Below are positions 52,980-63,763 of a stretch of DNA of 64,000 nt, in pieces. The stretch's first letter is position 1, and each line of letters starts with the position of its first letter. Source of the DNA: an uncultured bacterium. GTDB taxonomy: Bacteria > Cyanobacteriota > Vampirovibrionia > Gastranaerophilales > Gastranaerophilaceae. The stretch is taken from assembly GCA_902788575.1 (NCBI GenBank), contig CADAKY010000005.1, positions 1 to 64,000 on the forward strand. The letters are read 5' to 3'. The position numbers were made by a program, and so were the translations under genes. The notes below the pieces were generated by a model, which was not told the origin of the DNA, did no database searches, and worked only from the letters and a program-made list of their open reading frames with translations.

Positions 52980-53927
52980 ATGTCAAAAACAATTTTAATA
53001 ACAGGAGGAACAGGTTTTATCGGTTCAAATTTGTGTAATAGGCTTATTAAAGACAAAAATAACAGAATTATATGCGTAGATAATAACTACACCGGTTCCT
53101 TAGAAAATATAAAAAAATTATTACAAAACGAAAGATTTACATTTATTGAGCATGACATAATAAACCCACTAACAATAAATGAAGATATCGATGAAATTTA
53201 TAATTTAGCTTGCCCGGCTTCTCCACCCGCTTATCAGGGAGATAAGGCTATATTTACAACAAAAACATGTGTATATGGTGCAATTAATATGCTTGAACTG
53301 GCACGAGAGAAAGGTGCAAAAATTCTTCAGTCCTCTACATCAGAAATATATGGAGAACCACTCGTTCATCCTCAAGTTGAAACATATAGAGGAAATGTTA
53401 ATCCAAACGGGGTCAGAGCTTGTTATGATGAAGGTAAACGTTGTGCAGAAAGTTTGTTTTTTGACTACAAGAGAATTTATAATATAAAAATAAAAGTTGT
53501 ACGTATCTTTAATACATACGGTCCAAATATGAACCCGAACGACGGAAGAGTAATCTCAAACTTTATATGTCAGGCTTTAAAAGGCAAAGATATAACTATC
53601 TACGGAGATGGCAGTCAAACCCGTTCATTCTGTTATATAGATGATTTAATTGATGTAATTATAAAAATGATGGAATCAAAAAATGATTTTTCCGGACCTG
53701 TTAATATAGGGAACCCTGAGGAATTTACTATTTCAGAACTTGCAGAATTTGTAAAAGAAAAAATAAATCCTAATTTAAAAATTATATACAAACCGCTGCC
53801 TTCTGATGACCCGACACAGAGACGTCCGGATATAACACTTGCTAAAAAAGAATTGAATTGGGAACCTAAAATAACGCTTTCTGAAGGTTTAGATAAAACT
53901 ATTGAATATTTTTTACAAAAAATTTAA
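52980..53927 (+). CDS. UDP-glucuronate decarboxylase-like extended SDR
   Basis: A 315-residue NAD-binding sugar-nucleotide enzyme. GGTGFIGSNLCNRL is the NAD loop. ACPASPPAYQGDKAIFTTKTCVYGAINML and ARACYDEGKRCAE (as RACYDEGKR, catalytic Tyr-x3-Lys) are typical of UXS; RIFNTYGPNMNPNDGRVISNF and GDGSQTRSFCYIDDLI complete the sugar site. It would turn UDP-glucuronate into UDP-xylose for surface glycans, though a related epimerase cannot be excluded. AGAGGGGG precedes the ATG, and TATAAT lies just before it. Confidence 0.88.
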   Translation: MSKTILITGGTGFIGSNLCNRLIKDKNNRIICVDNNYTGSLENIKKLLQNERFTFIEHDIINPLTINEDIDEIYNLACPASPPAYQGDKAIFTTKTCVYGAINMLELAREKGAKILQSSTSEIYGEPLVHPQVETYRGNVNPNGVRACYDEGKRCAESLFFDYKRIYNIKIKVVRIFNTYGPNMNPNDGRVISNFICQALKGKDITIYGDGSQTRSFCYIDDLIDVIIKMMESKNDFSGPVNIGNPEEFTISELAEFVKEKINPNLKIIYKPLPSDDPTQRRPDITLAKKELNWEPKITLSEGLDKTIEYFLQKI

Positions 53928-53980
53928 TAGAGAATAAAACATAATGCTGAATAATGCCTCTGGCACAACTTTTTAAAGAT

Positions 53981-55051
53981 TTAATATCCAAAGGTCAGCA
54001 CTTTTGTGTTTTCTTTTTCATTTTGCCGATTTTGCGGAATTGCAATAATTTTCCGTTCTTCCAATAACTTTCTTTTTTTACGAATGAGCATATCAACAAA
54101 AGCTTCCAGTCTTGTGACAAAACCGGCTTCTCCGGTATGTTCATCTATTGTAAGATGAATCATTGGCATTTTTCTTTCCTTAGCATGATACTGAATCTCA
54201 TCCACCATTAAAGAGTCCGGTCCGCATCCGAAAGCAGAAAGTGCAATAATTCCATCAACTTTATTATTAAGCATATAATAAGCAGCAGTACCTGTTAAAT
54301 CCAATTCATTTGCCCAATACTGAATTTCGCCTAATTCTCTTATTGAATTAAGTGCATCTTCTTTTGTTACGTTTAAAGATGTATATGATTTTACACCCAT
54401 TTTTTCAAGTTTTTTTATGAGTCTCATAGAAATTCTTTCGTCAAAAAGATTATACCCATGAGCCATAATAACAACAGAAATTGGCTTAACATCAGTAACC
54501 GGTTCAAATACAAGTTTTCTTTCAATTGCATTTTTTAAAGCTGTTTCGTAACTTACACCCAAAGCGGTCATCTTGTGAAAATTATTATAAACATCCCATC
54601 CTGCTTTAATTGCGGAAGAAATTGTATTCTCATCATAAATATCAAAATTATGAGCAATATCGTTACAAAAATCTTTAAATGAAATACCTTCTGTTTTATC
54701 TATCGTAGGTTCTATCATTCTAAAAGGTTTATCTATAACATTCCTGATTATCTCCGGCAGTCCTCTAATCTTACTGCAATTGTTAATTTTATAAGAAGAA
54801 GACTGAAGTGACGGAACAAAAATTGTTTCACATCCTTTTTCAAGAAGATTCAAAACATGTCCCACAAAAACTTTTATCGGAAGACATGTATCAGATACTA
54901 CCCTTTCTACACCTTTATTTATAATAGCCGTAGTCGTTTTATCAGATAAAATAATCTCAATACCTAATCCGGAAAAGAACCCGTAATAAAACGGATAGTT
55001 TCCGTAATATGAAAGTGCTCTTGGTATTCCTATTGTTTTAGTCTGATTCAT
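53981..55051 (-). CDS. COG3580-type (DUF2229) CoA-enzyme activase-related protein, second copy
   Basis: A 356-residue paralogue of the protein at 42047: IGIPRALSYYGNYPFYYGFFSGLGIEIILSDKT, DTCLPIKVFVGHVLNLLEKGCETIFVPSLQS, NCSKIRGLPEIIRNVI, SAFGCGPDSLMVDEI and LTIDEHTGEAGFVTRLEAFVDMLIRKKR. The conserved Cys are kept. AAGGGTAAAG is the Shine-Dalgarno. It starts 38 nt after the TolC gene of the RND operon and might be co-transcribed with it. Confidence 0.88.
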   Translation of the reverse strand: MNQTKTIGIPRALSYYGNYPFYYGFFSGLGIEIILSDKTTTAIINKGVERVVSDTCLPIKVFVGHVLNLLEKGCETIFVPSLQSSSYKINNCSKIRGLPEIIRNVIDKPFRMIEPTIDKTEGISFKDFCNDIAHNFDIYDENTISSAIKAGWDVYNNFHKMTALGVSYETALKNAIERKLVFEPVTDVKPISVVIMAHGYNLFDERISMRLIKKLEKMGVKSYTSLNVTKEDALNSIRELGEIQYWANELDLTGTAAYYMLNNKVDGIIALSAFGCGPDSLMVDEIQYHAKERKMPMIHLTIDEHTGEAGFVTRLEAFVDMLIRKKRKLLEERKIIAIPQNRQNEKENTKVLTFGY

Positions 55052-55089
55052 TGTCTTTACCCTTGAACCTATACTAACATAAAAACAAA

Positions 55090-56499
55090 TTAGAGGTCTT
55101 CTTTTGTAATTTTAAGAATGAGTTCGTCCGAAAATACAAGCGGTAAGCCGATTTCTCGTTCCAGATTTGCAGCTATAACATTATAATTCAACATTGAATT
55201 ATAAAAATCCAAACGAGCATTCAAATATGTATTTTCACCATCTTTAAGTTCAATAGCATCACCTACACCGGCTTTATATCTTCCTGTTACTTGTCTGTAC
55301 TGTTCTTTTGCTTCATCAAGAGCAAGTTTTGCAATTACAATAGCTTCTCTTGCTGTTTCAAGGTCCATATAATTCTTCTTGACATTAAAATATACATTGT
55401 CTTTAACGTCTTCATACTGAGCTTTACTCATGTTGTAAGAAGCCTTTGCCTCATCAACCTGTTTTTTTAGTCTTAAAATATTCAAACCAGAATAATTTAA
55501 TCCTACTCCGAACTGAGAAGACCGTACGTTATAATCATTTCCAATTCCGTTTCCAAAGCTTCCGAAAATACCTATATCCGGAGTAAATTCTCTTCTTGTT
55601 GCACGAAGATTCATTTTTGCGGCATCAACATTCTTCTTTGCTGCTAACAATTCAGGACGAACTTCCATTGCTTTTTCAATTGCTTCTTCCACTGTCACAC
55701 CGTACTTTTTCAAAGTCATTTGGTCAGAAAGTTCGTAATTTGTATACTCCGGAATGCCCATAATTTTAGAAAGCTGTACCTGCGCTACTTCTAAAATATT
55801 TCTTGCTTTAACAAGGTTTAATTTTGCTTTTCCAAGGTTATATTCTGCTGTAACAACATCCAATTTTGGTTTTGTTCCGTACTTATAAAAACCCCATGCC
55901 TGATTTAACTGTAATTCATAATCTTTTACAGTATCTTCATATACTTGTACCTGCGCTTGCGCAAAAAGAATATTATAATAAGTAGATTTTATATCATAAA
56001 TTATTGTATTAATATTTTCTTTTGTATTTTCTTTTTGACCTTCGTACATTCTTTTTGCCATATCAGCAGTAGCTTTTGTTTTTCCAAAATCAAAAAGCAT
56101 CATTTCTGCAGAAACATTAGGAACATAACCCATTGTTGAATATTGACTTCTTCTGTATGTCGGCGGGATTTCTTTGTTATAACGGTTTCCACTTCTTGAA
56201 ACATCAACACTTGCGCTTATTGCAGGAAAGAAATTTGCCCATGCCTGTCCGATTTTTGATTTATAAACATCTTCGTTATAGAAAGAAGCTCGAATTGCCG
56301 GATTATGTTTGATTGCTATATCAATGCAGTCATTTAATGAAAAAACAGAATGAACATCATTTGTATAATCTTCACTTACTGTTACTGCCTGAACAGCAGG
56401 CTTCTGATTTTTCTTTTTCCCGAATGCATACGTTGTGTCTACAGAAACTGTAAACAATAAAAGTGTCATAATTGCTATTAATATTTTTTTATTTGTCAT
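55090..56499 (-). CDS. TolC-family outer membrane efflux protein
   Basis: A 469-residue exported protein: signal peptide [24 protein letters not shown], then two TolC repeats ([44 protein letters not shown] and [44 protein letters not shown]). It ends near [17 protein letters not shown]. It forms the outer-membrane duct for the pump encoded upstream. Overlaps the RND gene by 4 nt. Confidence 0.93.
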   Translation of the reverse strand: MTNKKILIAIMTLLLFTVSVDTTYAFGKKKNQKPAVQAVTVSEDYTNDVHSVFSLNDCIDIAIKHNPAIRASFYNEDVYKSKIGQAWANFFPAISASVDVSRSGNRYNKEIPPTYRRSQYSTMGYVPNVSAEMMLFDFGKTKATADMAKRMYEGQKENTKENINTIIYDIKSTYYNILFAQAQVQVYEDTVKDYELQLNQAWGFYKYGTKPKLDVVTAEYNLGKAKLNLVKARNILEVAQVQLSKIMGIPEYTNYELSDQMTLKKYGVTVEEAIEKAMEVRPELLAAKKNVDAAKMNLRATRREFTPDIGIFGSFGNGIGNDYNVRSSQFGVGLNYSGLNILRLKKQVDEAKASYNMSKAQYEDVKDNVYFNVKKNYMDLETAREAIVIAKLALDEAKEQYRQVTGRYKAGVGDAIELKDGENTYLNARLDFYNSMLNYNVIAANLEREIGLPLVFSDELILKITKEDL

Positions 56500-59400
56500 A
56501 CCAGCTCTCTTTTATTATTAAATTTCTTATCTACCATATCTTGTACTATAACATAAAATGCAGGAGTTAAAACAGTTCCCAATGTTGCAGCAACAATCAT
56601 ACCTCCAATAACTGTTGAACCGACAGAAATTCTGCTGTTTGCACCTGCACCTGATGCAAACAATAAAGGCAAAATACCAAGAATAAATGCAGCTTCCGTC
56701 ATCATAATTGCCCTGAATCTTAAAATTGCAGCTTTTATTGCAGCATCATATATACTCAATCCGTGTGATTCATGTTCTTCTTTTGCAAATTCTACAATCA
56801 AAATAGATTGTTTTGCAGCCAAACCGATAAGCGTTATCAATCCGACCTGCGAATATAAATCAAGAGCTTGACCCATCATTAACTGGAAAATAAGCGCACC
56901 AATTAATGCAACAGGTGAAATCAACAAGACCGCAACCGGAATCATCCAGCTCTCATACAAAGCTACAAGGAACAAATATACAAATAATAATGCGAATCCT
57001 ACAACAAGTCCTGTTTGTCCGGATGATTCCTGTTCCTGCAAAGAAGTTCCTGACCATGCATACGTATAATCATGCGGCAAATATTTCTTCGACAAATTTG
57101 CCATTGCTTTCATTGCATCTCCTGATGACTTTCCGCTGGCAGGGGAACCTTGTATTTGAGCAGAACGGAATTGGTTAAATCTTGTAATAGATACCGCACC
57201 GACAGTCTGCTTAGGTGTGATCATCGTCATTATAGGAACAGGCTGTCCGTTTTTGTTTATAACAAATATTTTTTGCAAATCTTCAATTTTGTTTCTGTAG
57301 TCGCCTTCTGCCTGCATAAATACTTTAAATACCCTGCCAAGTTTATTAAAGTCGTTAATATAAGAATATGATAGAGTTGATGCAAGAGTGTTATGGAGTT
57401 CGTTCAAATCAACACCTTGTGCTAGCGCTTTATCATAATCTATATCAAGCTGATACTGAGGAACGTTAGCTTGGAACTGCGTATAAACATAGTTTAAAGC
57501 AGGATCTTCATTAGCTTTTGCGATAAATTCACTTGTAAAAGCAGCAAGATCTTGTACGCTGGCATTACCCGTGGACATAAGTTGATACTCAAAACCGCCT
57601 GCCATACCTAACCCATCAATTGCCGGAGGTGACAGAGTAAATATTGATGCTTCATTAATATCAGCCGTTCGTTTATAAATCTCAGATAAAATTCCATTGT
57701 GAGAAAGGTCTGTTTGACGACCTTGAATTGCACGAATTACCCAACTAATAGGATTTACTTTTCTCTCTCCCCATTCTTTTAACTGAATAACAATTGTTGC
57801 CTGATTTGAAGGTCCGAAACCACCAAATGCAATAACCCTTTCTTTATCAATACCCTCTATTCCGTCTATTGCTTTGATAAATTTGTTGCACACAGCTTCG
57901 GTTCTGTTTAATGAAGCTCCGTCCGGAAGAGTTACAACAGAAATAAGCATACCCTGATCTTCATCAGGAATGAATCCGGTAGGAATCACTTTGAATAAAC
58001 CGAGCATTAACAATACTATTGCAATATATGTAATTATTGTTAGTTTTTTATCATATACAAATTTTTTAACAAGTTCTGTATAATAGTTAGTTAGTTTATC
58101 AAAATTTTCATTAAAAATAGCCAATCCTTTGTTTATGTACTCTTCCGCAATTTTTATCCACGAAGGTTTTTCGTTTTCGTTCTTTTTAGCAGGCTTTAAT
58201 AAAATAGAACACATTGCAGGTGAAAGTGACAACGCACAAACTGCTGAAAAGGCAATTGATACAGCTATACAAACTGCAAATTGTTTATACATTGTACCTG
58301 ATAAACCGCTCATAAAACACATAGGAACAAATACAGCCATTAGAACAGCTGCCATTGCAACAAGGGAACCGCCAACTTCGCCCATTGTAATTTGCGTTGC
58401 CTCTATTGCAGACTTACCCTCTTCTATATGCCTTTTAACATTTTCGATTACAACAATAGCATCATCAACAACAACTGCAACCGCAAGCACAAGAGCAAAA
58501 AGCGTCAGTAAGTTCAATGACATTCCTAATGCTTTTAATGCAATAAAGGTACCAACCAAAGATACAGGAATTGTTACACAAGGAATTAATGTTGCTTTAA
58601 AATCACCTAAGAATACAAATATAATTAAAATAACGATTAAAGAAGTTAAAAGAATAGTAAACTCAACCTCATTCATTGATTCGTTGATAAATGTTGAACT
58701 ATCCATCATTATATCAAGCTTTAATGAATCAGGAAATGTTGCCGAAAGTTCATCTATAGTTTTATAAATATTGTTACAAATTTCAACAGTATTAGCTCCG
58801 GGCAGCGGCATAACCTGTATTAATGCAGCCGGTTGTCCATCTACTATACCAAACATTGAATAAGATTTTGCACCTAGTTCAACTCTTGATAAATCTTTTA
58901 GTCTTATTTTTGAACCATCAGCATTCGAACGAACAATAATATTCCCAAATTCTTCAGGAGTTTGAAGTCTGCCTTTCGTAAGTAATGAAAGCTTTAAACT
59001 CGGATTTGCATTTGTCGGCTTATCACCCAATGCCCCTGCTGAAAGCTGAATATTCTGAGTTCTTATTGCATTTTGAATTTCAGCTATTGTAACTTTATAA
59101 CTTGCCAATTTTGTAGGATCAAGCCATATACGCATACTGTAATCGTCAGCACCAAAAACATTTACAGAGCCTACACCGTTAATTCTCTTTATTGCATCCT
59201 TGACGTATATATTCGCATAATTTGTCAAATCCAATTGATTCCAAGAACCGTCCTCTGATGCAAGATTTAAAATAATCGCACCTGCACCGCCTACTTTATT
59301 TTCTGCTGTTAACCCTTGCTGCACAACTTCTTGCGGTAAAAGTGCCTGAACTTGTTGAAGTTTATTTTGAACATTCATCAAGTTTATATCATTATCCGTA

Positions 59401-59705
59401 CCGGTTTTGAAAAAAATTGTTAAATTATAAGCATTATCATAACTTGTTGAGGACATGTAAATCATATCCTGTACACCGTTTAACTGTGACTCCAATAATG
59501 AAGCTATAGAAGATTCAATAACAGCAGCACTCGCTCCGGGGTAACTTGCTGAAATTGTAACCTGAGGCGGCGTAATATTTGGATATTTTTCCTGCTGTAA
59601 ACCAAACAAAGAAAGCAGTCCGAGTATTACAATCAAAACTGATATTACAACCGCAAATCTTGGTTTTTTTATGAAAAAATATAAATCTTCTTTATTTATT
59701 GCCAT
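56496..59705 (-). CDS. RND efflux pump permease (HAE1/AcrB type)
   Basis: A 1069-residue full-length RND transporter. [21 protein letters not shown] starts helix 1; the porter part begins [21 protein letters not shown]. Helix 4 carries [20 protein letters not shown] with the paired Asp of the proton relay. [18 protein letters not shown] opens the second half, and [22 protein letters not shown], with a Lys, is helix 10. It exports drugs or lipids with H+ influx. Second in the MFP-RND-OMF operon. Confidence 0.95.
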   Translation of the reverse strand: MAINKEDLYFFIKKPRFAVVISVLIVILGLLSLFGLQQEKYPNITPPQVTISASYPGASAAVIESSIASLLESQLNGVQDMIYMSSTSYDNAYNLTIFFKTGTDNDINLMNVQNKLQQVQALLPQEVVQQGLTAENKVGGAGAIILNLASEDGSWNQLDLTNYANIYVKDAIKRINGVGSVNVFGADDYSMRIWLDPTKLASYKVTIAEIQNAIRTQNIQLSAGALGDKPTNANPSLKLSLLTKGRLQTPEEFGNIIVRSNADGSKIRLKDLSRVELGAKSYSMFGIVDGQPAALIQVMPLPGANTVEICNNIYKTIDELSATFPDSLKLDIMMDSSTFINESMNEVEFTILLTSLIVILIIFVFLGDFKATLIPCVTIPVSLVGTFIALKALGMSLNLLTLFALVLAVAVVVDDAIVVIENVKRHIEEGKSAIEATQITMGEVGGSLVAMAAVLMAVFVPMCFMSGLSGTMYKQFAVCIAVSIAFSAVCALSLSPAMCSILLKPAKKNENEKPSWIKIAEEYINKGLAIFNENFDKLTNYYTELVKKFVYDKKLTIITYIAIVLLMLGLFKVIPTGFIPDEDQGMLISVVTLPDGASLNRTEAVCNKFIKAIDGIEGIDKERVIAFGGFGPSNQATIVIQLKEWGERKVNPISWVIRAIQGRQTDLSHNGILSEIYKRTADINEASIFTLSPPAIDGLGMAGGFEYQLMSTGNASVQDLAAFTSEFIAKANEDPALNYVYTQFQANVPQYQLDIDYDKALAQGVDLNELHNTLASTLSYSYINDFNKLGRVFKVFMQAEGDYRNKIEDLQKIFVINKNGQPVPIMTMITPKQTVGAVSITRFNQFRSAQIQGSPASGKSSGDAMKAMANLSKKYLPHDYTYAWSGTSLQEQESSGQTGLVVGFALLFVYLFLVALYESWMIPVAVLLISPVALIGALIFQLMMGQALDLYSQVGLITLIGLAAKQSILIVEFAKEEHESHGLSIYDAAIKAAILRFRAIMMTEAAFILGILPLLFASGAGANSRISVGSTVIGGMIVAATLGTVLTPAFYVIVQDMVDKKFNNKRELV

Positions 59706-59752
59706 TCTATTTTCCTTTTTTCGTGTCCTTATCTGTTATCAAAAAAGGGTTG

Positions 59753-60934
59753 CTATTTTTTTTCCGTTTTCACATCCTCTTTATATGGTGATGTTTTCAA
59801 AGGCTGACCGGACTTATAAATATCCTGAATACCTTTCATAACAACAACATCATCCCAATCCAAACCCGATTCTACAATCCAATTATTTTCATAATTCTCA
59901 TGTACAACAATATCTTTTTTTACAGCTTTTCCGTCTTTTACCGTCCATACATAATATCCCGTTCCGACATCAGTTTTTGTAGCTGATTGCGGTATCAGCA
60001 TAACTTTCTGAGGCTGATTTACCCTTACGATTACATTTACATAATCCCCCGGAACAAGTAATTCATCAGGGTTTTCAAAAACTGCACGCAAAGTTACCGT
60101 GCCTGTATTTTCATCAATTTTATTATCGAAGAAATCTATTTTACCTTCTGCTTCATACTTTGAACCATCTGCAAGCTTTAAAAGAACCGATACGATTCCT
60201 TCATCTGTTTGTTTATTATCTTTAAAATATCTTTTCATTTCAATAAAATCAGCACTCTTCATGGGAAAAATTACCCTCATTGGATTCGTGGTATAAATTT
60301 GTGCAATAACACCGGTTGATGGTGTTACATAATTTCCGACAGAAATATTTGCCTTACCGATTCTGCCATCCATTGGAGATACGATATCTGTATAACTCAA
60401 ATCCAAATTTGCTTTTGAAAGCTGAGCCACTGCACCATCCAGAGCAGCTCTATTCTTGTTTCTTTGAGTAAGAGCGTTATCATAGTATTCTCTGCTTACC
60501 AAATCCTCTTTCAAAAGTTGTTCGGCACGTCTTAAATCAATTTCTGAATTTTTATATACCGCAGAGTTTTCATTAACGGTTGCTCTGGCGTTTTTTGCTG
60601 CCAATGCATACTCATCAGGTTCAATTTTGAACAACCTTTGTCCTTTTTTTACTCTGTCACCTTCCTGAAAATATCTTTCCTGCAGCCACCCGTTTACACG
60701 CGCAATTACGTCAACAGACAACTTTGCTTCAATCCTTCCCGTTGTTGTATATTCAGGATTAATGTCCTTTTGAATAGGCTTCGCGACCTCAACATTTTTA
60801 GGCTGACTCATCATATAGGCTGTAGCAAGCCCTGTTACAAGTGTTTTTGTCTGATTAAAAACAATCGGTACTATTACAACAGCTAACGCAATTGCTGTTA
60901 TTTTGGTCTTTTTTGAACTCCAGTCTATCTTCAT
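59753..60934 (-). CDS. RND membrane fusion protein (HlyD/AcrA family)
   Basis: A 393-residue periplasmic adaptor with an N-terminal membrane anchor (ITAIALAVVIVPIVFNQT). The lipoyl half-motifs are IEAKLSVDVIARVNGWLQERYFQEGDRVKKGQRLFKIE and SYTDIVSPMDGRIGKANISVGNYV, flanking a short helical hairpin. A beta-barrel and membrane-proximal domain follow. AAAGAGGG precedes the ATG. First gene of the tripartite pump operon. Confidence 0.94.
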   Translation of the reverse strand: MKIDWSSKKTKITAIALAVVIVPIVFNQTKTLVTGLATAYMMSQPKNVEVAKPIQKDINPEYTTTGRIEAKLSVDVIARVNGWLQERYFQEGDRVKKGQRLFKIEPDEYALAAKNARATVNENSAVYKNSEIDLRRAEQLLKEDLVSREYYDNALTQRNKNRAALDGAVAQLSKANLDLSYTDIVSPMDGRIGKANISVGNYVTPSTGVIAQIYTTNPMRVIFPMKSADFIEMKRYFKDNKQTDEGIVSVLLKLADGSKYEAEGKIDFFDNKIDENTGTVTLRAVFENPDELLVPGDYVNVIVRVNQPQKVMLIPQSATKTDVGTGYYVWTVKDGKAVKKDIVVHENYENNWIVESGLDWDDVVVMKGIQDIYKSGQPLKTSPYKEDVKTEKK

Positions 60935-61054
60935 GCACTATACCCTCTTTCTTTTAAACAAAAGTATATCATAATCTTATTTAATTTCCAATAAATACGG
61001 TTTATAAAAATTCATGTTAAAATAAATTTATAGAACTAAATATTGGAGCTTTTT

Positions 61055-61816
61055 ATGTTATCTACTATGCAAAATATTATATCTGAAGAAACAATTAATA
61101 TACGATACTCTGATTTGGATTTTGATAAAAGCTTAAAACCGTTTTCACTGCTGAATTTTTTTCAGGATATTGCAAGTGACAACGCAGAAAGACTTGGTTT
61201 CGGATACTCCTTTATTTATCCCAAAAACTTAATGTGGGTACTTTTAAAATACAGAATAGAATTCAATGAATATCCGTCTGACATTCAGGACTTAATCTTA
61301 AGAACGCAACCCAGAGGTTGCCATAAACTTTTTGCATACCGTAATTTTGAATTGCTTTCAGGAGACAAAATTCTTGCAAAAGCTTCAAGTATGTGGTCAC
61401 TGGTTAATTTTAATACAATGTCTATTGTTAATGCCGAAAATATAATTGCCGACAATCCGTATATGAATAAATTCGAACAGGGTGAAAATGATTTAAAGTA
61501 TAACAAAATTCCTCCACTCACTGACATTATGTACTCTAAAGAATTTGAAGTCAGATACAATGATATAGACGTAAACAGGCACGCAAACAACGGAAATTAC
61601 ATCGTATGGGCGCTTGAACCGATAGATATAAGCTTTAGAAAAACTCACTCACTTAAAAATATTGACATGGTTTACAAAAAAGAAATAAAATATGGTGAAC
61701 ACTTAATTTCAAATGTTCAAATTTTAGAAGAGAACAAAACTGTACACTCACTTAAAAACAAAGAAACAGGGGAGGATCTATGTCTCCTCTGCTGTGAATG
61801 GACTAGCGTAGTTTAG
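61055..61816 (+). CDS. Acyl-ACP thioesterase
   Basis: About 253 residues from the ATG at 61055 (GGAG 6 nt upstream; the frame begins at a TTG 12 nt earlier). Double hot-dog fold: SDLDFDKSLKPFSLLNFFQDIASDNAERLG in the first half and VRYNDIDVNRHANNGNYIVWALEPI in the second, with the Asp-x-Asn-x-His site. It releases fatty acids from ACP, setting chain length or supplying free fatty acids. Confidence 0.9.
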   Translation: MLSTMQNIISEETINIRYSDLDFDKSLKPFSLLNFFQDIASDNAERLGFGYSFIYPKNLMWVLLKYRIEFNEYPSDIQDLILRTQPRGCHKLFAYRNFELLSGDKILAKASSMWSLVNFNTMSIVNAENIIADNPYMNKFEQGENDLKYNKIPPLTDIMYSKEFEVRYNDIDVNRHANNGNYIVWALEPIDISFRKTHSLKNIDMVYKKEIKYGEHLISNVQILEENKTVHSLKNKETGEDLCLLCCEWTSVV

Positions 61817-61836
61817 TAAAGAAAGGATAAAAATTA

Positions 61837-62322
61837 ATGGCAAAGACTTTGGTTGCATATTTTTCAAGATGCGGAGAACAATACGGAGTAGGCGATATCA
61901 CAAAAGGCAACACCTCAATTATTGCAGATATTATTGCATCAAAGACAAGTGCTGATATTTTTGAAATAAAAGTTTTGAACGACAATTATCCTAACAGATA
62001 TACACCGTTAATCCAGTTTGCAAAACAAGAAAAACAAGCGAATGCACGACCGGAGATTGTCGGAACCGTTCAAAATTTTGACGAATACGATACTGTTTTT
62101 ATAGGATATCCAAACTGGTGGGGAGATATGCCTATGCCGGTTTATACTTTTAAAGAAAGCTATGACTTTAGCAACAAGAAAGTTTACACTTTCTGTACAC
62201 ACGAAGGCAGCGGCGGAGTCCATAAAGAAGATTTTGCAATCTATGGGCACACAGCTCAGAACGATAAAATCGAATCCGAAAAAAAAGTAGACGAATGGCT
62301 TCATAAACTAGGAGTTTTATGA
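61837..62322 (+). CDS. Flavodoxin family protein
   Basis: A 161-residue flavodoxin: LVAYFSRCGEQYGVGDITKGNTS holds the FMN phosphate loop (with an insertion of several residues relative to the usual TGNT), YDTVFIGYPNWWGDMPMPVYTF the isoalloxazine loop, and CTHEGSGG a second flavin loop. It probably carries electrons or acts as an NAD(P)H oxidoreductase. AAAGGAT lies upstream. Ends ATGA-coupled to the GT9 gene. Confidence 0.9.
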   Translation: MAKTLVAYFSRCGEQYGVGDITKGNTSIIADIIASKTSADIFEIKVLNDNYPNRYTPLIQFAKQEKQANARPEIVGTVQNFDEYDTVFIGYPNWWGDMPMPVYTFKESYDFSNKKVYTFCTHEGSGGVHKEDFAIYGHTAQNDKIESEKKVDEWLHKLGVL

Positions 62323-63281
62323 AAAAAATGCTTGTTATAAGACTTGGGGCAATAGGAGATGTTGTTTTTACAACAATTATTCCTTATGCAGTAAAGCTTA
62401 TGTATCCGGATTGCGAAATACATTACTTAGTACCTAACGGTATTCATAAATTGTTAGAAAGCAACCCTAGCATTGATAAAGTTTTCACTTGGGAAAGAAG
62501 TAAAAGAAAATCTCTAAAATACCTTATTTCTGTCGCAAGACAACTGAGAAGAGAGAAATATGATGCTATTTTTAACTTAAACAATACCCTCAGATGCTTC
62601 CTGCTTTCTGCTTTTGCTATGCCTAAAAAAATCATATCAAAACAATCTACCGGAGGACATTGGGTTGATGATGCTTTTTTTGCGGCGAAAAAAGTTTTCC
62701 CAAAACTGGAAAAACCGAACAGACTATTTCTTTCGGTTAAACCTGAAGCTGCAAACAAAATAAAAGAAGACATCTGCAACTTTCCGAGACCATATATAAT
62801 GATAGCCCCCGGAGGAGATACAAGTAAAAACCGGGCCGGCAGAAGCTGGAATATTAATTCCTGGAAAGAATTATCACAGATGATAATAAAAGAATATGGA
62901 GGAACTGTTATTGTATGCGGAAGCGACAGCGAAAAAGAATTGCATTCTGCTCTGGAAGGTAATGGTATTGTCGTATTATCCGGCAAATACGATTTGGCTG
63001 AAAGCAGTGCATTACTATCAATGGCTGATTTAATGATTTCCGGTGATACCGGTCCGCTGCACATAGCAGCTGCACACAATGTTAAAACTCTTGCACTTTT
63101 GGGTTCAACCTCACCCGAAAAGATTCGTCCCTATGGAGAAAACGGACATTGGATAAGTTCAGATTTTGAGTGTAAATACTGCTGGAAAAAGAAATGTAAA
63201 TACGTTCAAGAAGGCGAAACACCTTGCATGAACAGCCTAAAAGCCAGTAATGTAATGGAAAAAATAAAAAAAATACTCTGA
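62319..63281 (+). CDS. Glycosyltransferase family 9 (heptosyltransferase-like)
   Basis: A 320-residue GT-B enzyme: MLVIRLGAIGDVVFTTIIPYAVKLMYP, IMIAPGGDTSKNRAGRSWNINSWKEL (nucleotide-sugar site) and ISGDTGPLHIAAAHNVKTLALLGSTSPEKIRPYG (catalytic/ADP-heptose site). It should add a heptose-like sugar during LPS core or related surface-glycan synthesis at the inner membrane. Supports a diderm envelope. Ends CWKKKCKYV...TPCMN, with three Cys. Confidence 0.93.
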   Translation: MKKMLVIRLGAIGDVVFTTIIPYAVKLMYPDCEIHYLVPNGIHKLLESNPSIDKVFTWERSKRKSLKYLISVARQLRREKYDAIFNLNNTLRCFLLSAFAMPKKIISKQSTGGHWVDDAFFAAKKVFPKLEKPNRLFLSVKPEAANKIKEDICNFPRPYIMIAPGGDTSKNRAGRSWNINSWKELSQMIIKEYGGTVIVCGSDSEKELHSALEGNGIVVLSGKYDLAESSALLSMADLMISGDTGPLHIAAAHNVKTLALLGSTSPEKIRPYGENGHWISSDFECKYCWKKKCKYVQEGETPCMNSLKASNVMEKIKKIL

Positions 63282-63306
63282 TAATTTTGTGATAGAATTA
63301 ACTTAT

Positions 63307-63393
63307 GGAGAGGTGTCCGAGTGGTTTAAGGTGGCGGCCTCGAAAACCGCTGTAGGGGAAACTCTACCGAGGGTTCAAATCCCTCCCTCTCCG
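63307..63393 (+). tRNA. tRNA-Ser (anticodon CGA)
   Basis: An 87-nt class II tRNA: acceptor GGAGAGG/CCTCTCC, long variable arm TGTAGGGGAAACTCTACC, T-arm GAGGG/CCCTC with loop TTCAAAT, anticodon loop CTCGAAA. The last pair of the anticodon stem is C-A rather than a Watson-Crick pair. CCA is not encoded. Confidence 0.95.
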
Positions 63394-63503
63394 TTTTTAA
63401 TTGAGAAATATTTGTTGCGTGTAAACACACTCTGCAAACTCATACCGACTTATTACACAAGAATTACACAAAGGATAAATTTTAATAAAATTTGCAACAA
63501 AAA

Positions 63504-63525
63504 AGCAAGGTGTAAAACCCTTGCT
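63504..63525 (-). terminator. Terminator of tRNA-Val
   Basis: AGCAAGG at 63504-63510 pairs with CCTTGCT at 63519-63525, and is followed on the minus strand by a run of T. Confidence 0.85.
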
Positions 63526-63542
63526 ATTATTGTCTTTTAATA

Positions 63543-63618
63543 TGGTGGGCGTTAGAAGACTCGAACTTCTGACCCTCTCCTTGTAAGGGAGACGCTCTAC
63601 CAACTGAGCTAAACGCCC
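63543..63618 (-). tRNA. tRNA-Val (anticodon TAC)
   Basis: 76 nt on the minus strand: acceptor GGGCGTT/AACGCCC, D-arm TAGCTCAGTTGGTAGAGC, anticodon stem TCTCC/GGAGA with loop CTTACAA, T-loop TTCGAGT. CCA is encoded. Confidence 0.97.
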
Positions 63619-63763
63619 TTATGCTCTCGGCAAGACTTATCATATATTAAACAAATTCTGTTGTCAAACATTTTATTAAAATCTATTATTATAATATAAC
63701 TAGCGTATTTATTTTTATTCTTACTTTGTATAAAATTTATTATAATAAGAAAGGAGTTTTATA

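Noticed and set aside
58129..58767. 212-residue frame antisense to the RND permease
   Set aside because: Mirror of a hydrophobic coding region; no start site or homology.
62444..63079. 211-residue frame antisense to the GT9 gene
   Set aside because: Shadow of a clear glycosyltransferase with full family motifs.
63289..63603. Frames across tRNA-Ser (plus) and tRNA-Val (minus)
   Set aside because: They read through tRNA genes with complete cloverleaves.
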